NCBI GenBank assembly: GCA_037893245.1
Contig: JBAIAA010000409.1
Span: forward strand, 62,001-126,000
Length of the DNA stretch: 64,000 nucleotides
From: Crossaster papposus
Lineage: Eukaryota; Echinodermata; Asteroidea; Velatida; Solasteridae
Reading direction: 5' to 3'
Shown: positions 22,001-34,000 of the stretch, piece after piece
Numbering within the stretch: position 1 is the stretch's first letter
Layout of the letters: every line of letters starts with the position of its first letter
Translations under genes and position numbers: made by a program
Notes under the pieces: generated by a model
The model's database searches: none
What the model was told of the DNA's origin: nothing
The model's input: the letters and a program-made list of their open reading frames with translations, nothing else

Positions 22001-25000
22001 TGTGCTTCCCGGCACTATCGGCCTGAACCCGCTTCGGATCGAGTTTGGTTAAAAATAATCCCGCCCCTCGGCTCGGTGATGTTAAAATAATCCCGGCGCG
22101 AACTGGTTAAAGTTCGCATTTTTCAACATGTCGCAAAAGAAACATTGAAAAAAAGGCCTTTGAAGTTTCATATAGGAAAATGTCAATTGCCTTTCCTTCA
22201 AAACACTTTTTTCCACGACTTCTATAATTTTTAAAAAAAAATCTAGTTATTAGGCTTGTTAAAAATTTAAAAAAGATCCACCCATTAAGGGAATAAATGT
22301 GTGTTTGAGAGGTTTTAATCACTCTGTTTAATACCGCTTGGAGTCTGGGTGCTGATAATTACCCTCGCCTTCGGCTCGGGTAATTATCAGCACCCAGACT
22401 CCAAGCGGTATTAAACAGAGTGATTAATACCGACCGAACACACATTTATTCCCATTCATAAATACCTTTTTTGTGAAATTCAGCCAAAAAAGAACCTGAA
22501 AATCCCGGAAAATTGTCGCAAGTAAATGTTGGTGTTTCGCCATTCTGTGTGTGTCAAATGACATGTTCCCGCCTCTCTGTCGTTCTACACAATACATGCA
22601 ATAAAGCATATTTACTATGAACCAGACTATTCAATGGTAAACATTGAACGCCCTGCATTAATACCTAACTGTCAGGTTACCAACCATGTACCGTGCGCGT
22701 CATTGTTGCCAGCTGGTTTTAAACACTTCCAGCCATGTCTTAAACGTCCGTTTAATACCGGCCACGTGACGGGCTCTCGACCAATAGGAATGCCTAAACT
22801 GTCCCAGGTATTTATGAATAATTATTAGCAGTTTTCCCCACTATGCCCCTTGCCCAGTCTCATTTTGCCAGAACGCCTCATAAATGGTCTACTGAGCTTT
22901 AAATGCACCTTTTGGGTCCATCGATGAATCTATTGGTGGATCCATTGCAGCACTGTGGTCCTTTGTAGACGAGGTATCAAAGTAACCAGAGCGAGGGGGT
23001 AAGGCTGAATCCGGTGAGCTATCACCACTCTCTGCACTGTCCATAGACGAACAACTATCCTGATCACCGTCACCTATAAACAACACAATCATTATTAATA
23101 CAACATCTGAATACATTCCTGTCATCTGAATGGTGGATCGCTGATCGCTTTACACTGTATACTCTACTCAGTGTTTTCCCGAGGAATTTTTTTGAGTCGG
23201 TGATTTTTTTCAAAAGAAATCTCTCAGGACAATGACACTTCTAATCATAATATGGGTAGAGGCATTATTAATGCCTTGCAGTGGACTAGGTACCCATCCA
23301 AACCCTATTCATACTGTCAGGCATTTGAGACTTTGCGTTTACGCAGTTTTCCACGTTTTTAATTTCCCAACTCCGCTCTTTTTTGTTTTTCCCAATAATC
23401 CTTCCGATCCCCTGCAGCAAGCTAAATAATTACATCGTAGTGAAAACACAAACCCTTGAAAACAATGAAAACACAAACCCTTGTTTCCGTCACTATCATC
23501 CGAATCCCCTGGAACTGTAGAATCCGACGTTTCCATTGGTTTACAGGCCTCGGTTTCAATGTTAGTCAATAACTCTGCACTGTCCCGACTGTCGCTGTCA
23601 GTCAGTGGCGACTCATGATCACTGGTAGTTCTTTCATTAGCTTTGTCTACGGCAAGTTCTGACGTTGACACCGCAGCCTTAGTGTTTTGCCTTGTGGAAT
23701 CGACGCTCTGCTCCAGGGCGGGCGTGACCGCATCAACGACTGGCTTTGCATCGTCAACTGGCTTCGCATCATCGACAGGCTTCGCATCGTCGACGGGCTT
23801 CGCATCGTCGACGGGCTTTGCATCGTCGACGGGCTTTGCATCGTCGACGGGCTTTGTATCGTCGACGGGCTTTGCATCGTCGACGGGCTTTGCATTGTCG
23901 ACGGGCTTTGCATCGTCGATTGGCGTAGCATTCACGCCGGGCGTCGTATCAACGCCGGGCGTCGTATCAACGCCGGGCGTCGTATCAACGCCGGGCGTCG
24001 TATCAACGCCGGGCGTCGTATCAACGCCGGGCGTCGCATCAACGACGGGCGTCGCATCAACGACGGGCGTCACACCAACGACGGGCGTCGCACCAACGAC
24101 GGGCGTCGCATCAACGACTGGCATTGCATCATCAGCAGCTGTCGGATCATCAACAGGGGGCATCAACGCCTCGTTGAGCCGCGGGGTGGCGGTACCATCA
24201 CTTTCGTTAGCGTGGGTCGCCTTGTTGTCGTCGTCAGGACGAACAACCTCGCCAGACGCCTGTGAATCGCTGCAGGGAGTGCTGGTCTGCGTGTGGGTAT
24301 CAGACAGGACGCCGTTCACCAAGAGGTTGCGGTTTCGCACCTCGCAGGATTGGGTGATGCGCTTTCCGGTCGGCGTCACCGTGCTCACCACCTGTACATT
24401 CTGCAACATCACAAGTGAATTTTAGTTTTCATTAGATGGAACTTGTGTCGGGGAAGACACTTTAGTTCTCTGTCGATGTTTTTTCTAAGCACTTTTTTGC
24501 TCTGCGAGGTGCAAGGGCTTGTGAGAGTAAGATTGTGAAATTGCAAATTCCCACCTTTTCGACTCCTCTCATAAACTTGTCGCTTCGCTGGTAATAACGC
24601 TTTGGATGCGTGAGTAATTCACACAATCGCTGCATTGTGAATGGAGCACTGCAAATAATAAACAAAAAATAACATTAATTCTACAGGGACGTTATTGCCA
24701 AAAACAAGGTCTACAAAAAGTGGAATGCTTTTATCTAGTTAGTTTAAAGGGATCGTATACGTTTGGTAATTACTCCAAAAATTAATGGCAATAAAAACTT
24801 ACTGGGTAAGAAGTACAGCAGCTTTGGATAGTATAATGCATTTTTAGAAACTTTTCACTTCAAAGTACTGCGGTTATGGGAAAAGATATCACTTTTTAAC
24901 CCCAAATATTTGAATCTGAGAAGCGTTACTACAGTGACGTTTCTCAGATTGTGTATTCCAATACAGATTATTCTTCCTACGTGGACATAACCGCTCCAGA

Positions 25001-28000
25001 TTTTTGGCAATATCTCAAAATCGCTACCACCTTTTGAAATAATTTTTTTACAGGTTAGTTTTATGGTATATATCTATAACTATATAGGATTGAAACAAAC
25101 AGTGAGTTTCAATTACCAAACTTATACCCTGTACGATCCCTTTTAATAAAACAAAACAACAAAAACTGGCAGTATTTTGAAGATGTTTTTAAAGCTAAAG
25201 TATATCATTTGCAGATATGCCAAAAGCAAAAAAAAAGCAACAACATGTAATCAAATATGCACGATTCACTGCCTGAAAACCTGTAAACCAAACATGCTAA
25301 AATGAGCCGTGTTGATCACTGCATGCAGTGGGATGAAAACAACTTTACTCCATTTTCTAATGCTACAGTACGAATTATTCATACTTCGTTAACGTGGTGG
25401 ACTGTGGGAAAATTGTAATGAATGAGTTTCTGAAGGTTATACACGCTTAAAGGTATAGGATACCCCATTAGTAATTGCTTGAATTATCATGAATGGGTAG
25501 ATTGGGAGGGTTGTATTTTATAGTAAATATTGTTTAACTGAGCTGTCCAAAGTTTTACAATCATGGGTGCCGAGAAAGCACGAAAAACAACGTTTGTTTT
25601 CAACCGGCGTCGAGCAGTTGTTCTTTGTTTTAAAATGGAATTTTATAAAGAAAAATTTGCAATCGCCGTACGGCAATCGCAAATTTTTCTTTATAAAATT
25701 ATATTTTTCAGAATAATTACAGTATTTTCTAGCCCAAATTGTTTTGCTGGATGCCTAGAATAAATATTTACTTTTAAATGAGTAATATTTTTCTTAATAA
25801 TTCGGTAGTAAATATTTTTGATATCTGCAAACGGTGTATCCTACCTTTAAAACTAAAGTGTGGAATCAACAGGATAAGTGTGCGGTCAGTGACTACTCTT
25901 TAAAAGTTAACCATTAAACTGATGAATTCAGCACATTGAGTGTTGAATTCATCAGTTTTATGTATGGAATTCCAACTTTTAAAGGGTAGTTACTGACCGC
26001 ACGCTTATAATGTTGATTCAACATTTTAGTTTTTAGCGTGTACCATTGAGGAGTTCGGGGTGGTCAATTATGATCACATAAAACATTTCACGGCACAACT
26101 TTGAACAATTAAATAACAGATGCCTACATGTATTTGTAAAACTTTACAGAAAAATAATCTCTAAATTATCATCAACCAGTGTCAGACTGTGTTCTATTTA
26201 CGACTTGATAGAATCTTAATGTACTTAAAATGCACATCATTTCCCACATGTTTTAAATGGATTTCGCTACCCTCCGAACACGTTCCAGAACAGAAGGCGG
26301 ATGTTTCTTGGGGTTGGTGCGTTATTCCATAGAGCTGGTTATTCATACTGTCAACACGGTCGAACTTGATATACTAATCACAATTATGATGGCTTTACGA
26401 TATGATAATGATCTTTATTGATTTTCAATTCTACCATGGAAGAATCAAAACACATTCCGAGTTGGAACTTAAAGGAAACCAAATGACAAAAGAAACCAAA
26501 TTGCTGCAGAAGTCGCTGTGAAATTACCGTTGTGTTTTGAATAAAAACACATGGTGATAAACACGTACCGGTACGTGTGAAACCGTCATTTTACCCCTTG
26601 TAAAAATTGTGACAACTACTCGTGAAAGTGTTTGTTATATAAAAAAGTTGTATTATCCGACATAATGGTTTCGAACCCATTGTTCACTTTGTATAATATA
26701 CATGTATAATATACATGTATAATACATGTATAGACCCTATTGTACATGAATATGTACAAGCAGTCGTGAACCACATAATGACCGAGGATCGATATTGTGT
26801 TTTCCTTTATTCCTTTACTATACCCTAACCCCATTACTTAGCGCTTGCCCCAATGATCGAGGACCGAATTCGGACAAGCAAACCGTCCTTCGAGGATCCT
26901 TTGTTCCCTTTGTTCTCTTTTGTGTTTCGATCCTCGATCGTAATACGATACAAGAACACACATGTACTCGTATACACGCAGCCCTATGGGCAAGGTAACA
27001 CAATAGGACAATAGAATAAATTTACCCCAGAGCGAAAATCCTTAGAAATCTATTTACCCCAGAGTGGAAACGCCAAAGCGTTAAATATTACAATAGGACA
27101 AAAGAAAACAAAAGAGGGTAACAAAGATCTTCCCCACAAGTCTCCATATGCGCGGATGAGTGAACATGCATGATTACAAAAAAACACAAACCTACAGGTA
27201 AGGCCAAATAAAATAAAAAACATGTTTAGCGTCACCGCCCGCTTCCTTTTTGGGGGCCGCATCCTTTTTTCTTTTCTTTTTTCAAAAAAATGATAAATTT
27301 GACCATTTTGGTAATTTTTTTTTTTATTTTTTTTTTAAAGATAGTATTTTAGACTTTAGCATCACTGTGTACATGCTCTGGAATATATATTTTTTCTAAT
27401 AGGAAGGCTAGGGTGTGACGTGCATGCATGATCGACCCACATGAATTTTGATTTTGAATCGTGGGTGAACCATGTTTTAATTATAAATTGGAAGATAGGG
27501 TGTGACATGTTCACTACAGTACATGACTCGAATTAAGATGTGTCGGGCGGCATTTTGAAGAAAAAAAAAAGAAAAAAAGGGCCTCCTCCCTTAAAAAAAA
27601 AAGGCATGACGCTAAACAGGTTTTTTTTTTTATTGGGCCTAATGATGTGTTGTTTGTGTAATAAAATGTAATGCTAAGAGTATACTGATTTGTAAAAATA
27701 GAAAAACAGCATACAAGTACATGTATGCCGCTTTATAGTACACGTAGGTTCAAGGACAATAGAAGCTAGAAGAGTATCAATGCGCACACACACCTATTGA
27801 ATGCGTTTAGTGCACATAGCAACCTTTCCCTCATATCATCAAACTTGACGTTCTCTACATTGGGAAGCATGGGCACATCCTCACAAGGGTTGGACTGGAT
27901 ATATTCTTGGATGACGTTCTCCAGTTTGGTGACGACTAAGGGCTTGAGCTTACTCCACGGAAATCTGCAGGAAAAAAAAAGAAAGTTGACAGGAAGATAG

Positions 28001-31000
28001 TTTTGTCCAAATAAAGACGTTCGTCAAAAAGTTGTTCCCTCAAGTTCGCGCCAGTTCGCCCTAGATGACGTATATAAACGCAAAATGTTTCCAATATTCA
28101 AAACGGATGACGCATAAACACGTCACGAGCAAGGCCGGATCGAGTTTCTTAAAAAATATTCCCGCACGTCGGCTCAGTGATGTTAAAATAATCCCAGCGC
28201 AAACTGGTTAATAAAGATTTTAACATTTCTGAATTTATTCATTTTGGTCAAAAGTTATAAACATTTACATTTGTGAGGTTTTTTTTACGTACATTTGGTT
28301 TCATCAACGCGCAAACAATCCTAATCCAGTCTTGGGCCAAGACTAGCAAGTGTATATATTACATGTGCATGGTAATATGCACAACTGTGGATAGCCGTGT
28401 AATTTGAAATAGAATTTACAATTTGTTCACACTAGACCAACAATTACATTGTAGATGCTCTTTTATATTATATTAATATATTGTTGTATTAATTTCTTTT
28501 TTTTACGAAAATACATGTAGTTCCAGAAATAATTTTAATATTATTGTGAAGCTGAGGAAACTTCTTTTGAAATCACCCTGTATACCATTTTGTATGTACA
28601 TTTGTCATTATATACCCGGTCGATATGTGGTTCACAACTGCACGTATACCACATACATTTATTTTTTCATTAACTCTAAACCTTCCCTAATATTCCAAAA
28701 TTCTCTTTGCCAAATGGAGACATTTCTAGGATTCAAGGTCTTTAAAAGTTGATGCATCAGAGGATTTTGCCCCTGGAGAAAAATGCAGGATCTACATGTA
28801 GGTCATTAAACCTAATCTAATGCTGGAGGATTTTGCAGAATATTTATCAAAAATATTATTTTGGAGGATTCAGGTTATTTTGTATATTTATTCACACTGC
28901 TTGTGCTCTATGCCCATTCTCTATAGAGCTTTAGTCAAGGTACCGGTATATGTACATGTACATCATATTGTCATTGTTTATAGACATTACATTTACTGAT
29001 GTGTCAAGGACAGGGAACAATTACATACCAGTATGTACCAAGGGTCATGCATACTAATCACTTATAATAGTTCACAATTTGACTGAGCACAGTGAAATTT
29101 GTGTGCAGTCAACACACATGCAGGGCACAATTGCGCATGACTGAGCCTCAATAATGCTGGGTACAGCTTCCGAACTTGACACAATGCATCCTCCAAAACC
29201 AACCGACACCTTTTTAGCCATTAATCCTCCAAAATCTTCCAAAAACCACAAGAGTGATGAAGGTCCAGGTTGTTATAAAGTGACCTGCTCCAGAAAAAGG
29301 GGACATAAGTTGTGACATAAGTTGTGACATAAGTTGTGACCTGCATTTACGTTTAATGACCCGCTCCACTTTGAAATTGTTTTCAAAAATTCAATTATTG
29401 TTGTTGTCTTTTAAATGACATCTTTTATATCTAAGTTTCAGGTCATTTTGATAAATAAAGTGAAGAAAATACCTTCAAAAAGTATATTGTTCCAATATAT
29501 GGTAGTTTTATTGTGGTTAGAAGCCCGGTAGTTTGAATTCCATGGAAGCTATCAATATGCAAAAACGTCAAATCACCGGATCATTGGAATGGGAAGGGCT
29601 ATGTAGCATGTACCGAATGAAAGCTTATTATATAGGTAATAACAGTGCGAGAACCCGGTTGTTACCGCGTGGTAATGACCGGGTTGGGGGATGACCGCTG
29701 GTAATGGATCGAAAAATACCTTTTTAACAAGAAAAATTGTGAAAATACTCCGAATTTTGCGACTTCGCGGCTTCTTCTACGCCGTTTTACAAACGCAGCT
29801 TCGTTTTCGTATTTTGGCTTTGTTCATGTAGTTTAGCAGTGGTACAGTTGTTTTCCTAGTTCCAGATTTTTTCTAGTTCCAGATCGCTTCAAATAAAAAC
29901 CTACCTTGTTATGGCTTGGTCTCCAATACTATTTGTTTAGATGAAGTGCATTTTGAAAAGAAACATACAAGCTTCTTGATACATATAAAAATAAGTCGAA
30001 GTAAAAGTCTCAAATCTGCCAAAGACTGAACGTTCATTTTTTTTTTCTAGTTCCGGATCGCCCGTAAAATACATGCATCAACAGCACGCGCGCAAGCGAT
30101 TTCATATGACGTGTTCTAATGGACCATGGAGAAATGTCTCCATGGTGGGACAAAGTTTATCGGATCGTTGCCGCGCGCAACACACGTACACGGACAAAAC
30201 ATTTCAAAGCATTTCCTTGCAAGTCCTTTTTTAAAACTTTATTGGAAGTTAAAGTATTTGACATTTATTTTAAACTGTATTTATATAAATTAATGAATAC
30301 TTTATCAGAAATATAGGCTTGATTCGGGTTGGTTCTAGCGTGATAATTGTTCATGTACATGTACGAAGCAGTTTTTTTACTCGATCCGGAATTGGTTAAA
30401 CTGATCCACAACTAGAAAAAGGGATGTCGGTATATTTGACGTCGTACAGTATGTATTTTAAAATAAAGAAGAGCATAAATATCGAAACAAAAACTGTAGT
30501 TTCTCCATCACTCAAGGTAAACTACTAAACCTATTTCATTTAAATTTCGAGGATTAGACTTGCCGAAAACAGCCTGAATATTTTTTGCGATCCGGAACTA
30601 GGAAAACGTCTGTAATGTGGCCAGAGTGCAGCCCAAAGCCGGGGTTTAGAAAACGGCCCTTGGAAAACCCATGATGTTACTACATATAATGACCGGCACG
30701 TGATCGAGTCTCGGCCAATCAGAAGCCTTCAACTCTCCTAGGTATTTATTAAAACCATGTACTGGTATGACTATTTTCATTTTTGATGAAATACCGGGAA
30801 TATACTTTTTCCAGAGCGGGTCACAATTACAAAATGTATTTTTGAGCATGTATTTCAATACATGTACTTACAGTGGTTCCCCATTGCGAGCTATCCTGCA
30901 AAGTAGTTGCTCAAGCTCTGATGGAATCTCCCGCGATGGTTTCCGTTCAAATGCTGCACATAGACAATGTAACAAGACATTAGTTCTGAATATATCAAGT

Positions 31001-34000
31001 CAAAACTTGCAAGCAATGTCAGTTCTACACATATTCAGCTAACATAAAATATGTACAACATTAAATAGGTAATACCGGTAATTGCGGTGCGACGGCTGTT
31101 CTTATAAAAACTCGCATGCTCTCATGAGAGCTGGCCTCAAGAAACAGCCGTTGCAACAGCTTTGGCCGTTTTCCAAACCTCGGCTCTGCATCTGCCCTTT
31201 GGTTTCGTTCATGCAGTTTGGCAATGGTGATGGAGCCATAGCCTCTTTGTCGAGGTTCAGATAAAAAACTTTTGGGTTAAAAATGGTAGTTACCATTGTG
31301 CTGCATAGTGCATTTTGACTGAGAATATATGCCAACATTTCTCAGAAAGTTTTAGGTAAGATTCAAGCATTAATCCAAATAGTAAAAGATGAGAGACATC
31401 CTGTGTGCCTAAAGTTATCTACATGTACATAACAGTTCCTTGATCAAAATAAGCAAGTGTTTCAACTAGCGATGGTGGACTTTTTTTTAAGCCAGCAGCC
31501 AGTGCCCTTTTTCCCACCTAGCCATGAAGCAGGTTGAGATAAAACATCTGGTTTTTGTTTGGATAAATTTGACCCAGGCAATCCAAGGTTATGACTGTTT
31601 AAGCTGAGCCTCGTGTGGGGTAAAACCACAGGGAATTGTTGCCTAGCAACCAATACAACTTTTCTCAATTTTAAAGGGTCTTTTGTTTATACATAGAGCA
31701 AGGCCAGAGCATTCAACCTTTAACACAGTGCTGTTTTGTCTGTTTTCTTTCAGTTAAAGTAGTTTCATCGTGTACAAGCCAAGATTTGCCAAGATAAAAA
31801 CAGTGGAAAATGGTCATAAATCACTTCTCAAGGCCATGGATAGCTCTAATGACACATTATAGAATTACGTAACTTTGGGCCTTTTCAGAAAATTGTATCT
31901 ATAAAAATATCTGGCCGATTTTTCTCAATAAAATGAATGTAGAAAAAGAACAGAAATTGAATATTACCTTAAAAAACAACGAAAGTGACCGATATTCCCA
32001 TAATTATAATCCAACAACGATCCATGCAAACACAGTGAATCCAAACAACAACGCGTGTACATACATTATGTACAGTGTACATGTACACCATTGGTCTGTA
32101 GTCGAGTATACGGAACAGACGCGGCGTGCCCACGCGCACACGTGCATTGTGTGAAAATTGCGCAACGTGGCGAGTCTGGCACCGGCTCCGTTGCCGGTGT
32201 GCGCATTTAGAGGCCGATCACAGACTGGCTGAAACACAATTTAGTAAACTCTCTTTATCTCACAGTGCCTCTCAATCTCAAGGTACGACCTATACACGAA
32301 CGGATAGAGCATGACATAAACCAATGATATATGGGGGAGGGCGTACTACCTAGGAATCTGAAGTTGTTCGCTTTTTAAGGTTTTCTTTTGTTTTAAGACC
32401 TAATTAATATTCATATCGCGTTTAGTACGCATATGCTAGTTACAGAATCATGTTTTTGCTTTAATTTAAGACTAAAACTGTTAAAATTGATTGGGAAACG
32501 GCAATGCCCTCCCGATCTACAAATGGAGCCTCTCATTGGCCCACTTTTGGAGCCGCGCGGAGCGGGAAATTTAAAAGTCGATTTTTGCTTTTTGGGCCAT
32601 TTTCGGACGATGTTTTTGCCTCAATTTTATATCATATTTTAATCAAAACTGCGGGAAAGTGTAAAAAAGTGAAAGTTTTGTATGTGCCTTGTGTGGAATT
32701 ACTTGTAACTGTGTTTCCAGAGAGAAATAATTTATTTTTGACACAAAATATGACATTTGACGTCGTTTTTACCCCCTTTTCGATCCGAGGGCGCCCTTCG
32801 TTTCGTCCAGGCTATTTCAACCAACTAAAGCGTGTCCGAATATGTGGCCTCGTATATTAGGAGCTCGCACAACTCGACCGGTGGGACAATTCGACCGGTG
32901 GGACAATTCGACCGGTGGGACAACCCGACCGGTGGGACAACCCGACCGGTGGGACAACCCGACCGGTGGGACAACCCGACCGGTGGGACAACCCGACCGG
33001 TGGGACAACCCGACCGGTGGGACAACCCGACCGGTGGGACAACCCGACCGGTGGGACAACCCGACCGGTGGGACAACCCGACCGGTGGGACAACCCGACC
33101 GGTGGGACAACCCGAGCGGTGGGACAACCCGAGCGGTGGGACAACCCGACCGGTGGGACAACCCGACCGGTGGGACAACCCGACCGGTGGGACAACCCGA
33201 CCGGTGGGACAACCCGACCGGTGGGACAACTCGACCGGTGGGACAACTCGACCGGTGGGACAACTCGACCGGTGGGACAACTCGACCAGTGGGACAACTC
33301 GACCTACTACTTACCATTTTTTTCATGAAAATCATTCGGTCTCAAACTGAATTGGCATGCAGGTTCACTTACCAAAAATTTTGACTTTTTCATGGTTCCG
33401 TCTGACGTAATTTGTCTCTAAATCTGCGACCTATAATTTTTTTTCGCGATAAAATCAAAATAAATATGGCGGAACACGTCTGCGCAGGCACGAACAGCTC
33501 ATCATAGTACAGAACAACAGAGGGTGCTCTGCTACTGCTAGTAGGCAGTTTCAGTGAAATTTAATGCAGGTTATTTTTTCTCTGACAAGATGAGGTCTGA
33601 TAAGGTGTAATCTAAGAAGTAAAAATCAATTTAAAATTTTGAGATCGGATTTTTGGTTGCAGAGATATATCGTTTTTAATGAGCATATGTCGTGCAAAAA
33701 ACGTACCCGAGTTTAAGTTTAATTCTTATGTTTTTCTTTATTTCAGCTACGGCCAAGTTTAATACACAGTCTATGGCGATAGAGGGCGCACTATATGACG
33801 GGCGCCCTCTACTGCTGAATGGGTTTACAAACTGCGGCGCATAGGATTTTTGTGAACGGCAAATTATTGTGAATCAACACAGGATCGGAGCGGCAACGTG
33901 GGGGAAAATGTTAACAGATACAAATTAGATTTGTTAAGTTTTGCAGGCGTTTATGTGAATAAACTTTACTAATTATGTAGATCAAATATCAAATTAAATG

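Larger units (their letters stand above)
21734..22880. mobile_element. Composite TIR element with nested insertions
   Basis: TGAGGGGTTCTTGCAAAATG at the left is mirrored by CATTTTGCCAGAACGCCTCA at the right. The body is paralogous to 10640-11125 but is interrupted by the TTAA MITE at 21875-22110, the foldback at 22289-22453 and a third repeat around 22740-22820 (TTTAATACCGGCCACGTGAC). In PPP4R2 intron 6. Confidence 0.7.

Noticed and set aside
23643-24425. Plus-strand ORF of 260 codons opposite PPP4R2 exon 5
   Set aside because: Antisense shadow of the in-frame 18-bp coding repeat; the minus strand has the conserved PPP4R2 domain and correct splice sites.
15441-33302. CRISPR-like arrays
   Set aside because: The tandem arrays at 15441 and 32873 have no unique spacers, and the context is an animal genome.
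32817-33384. Six overlapping ORFs of 137-180 codons ([17 protein letters not shown] and similar)
   Set aside because: By-product of the 15-bp minisatellite; no unique coding sequence attached.
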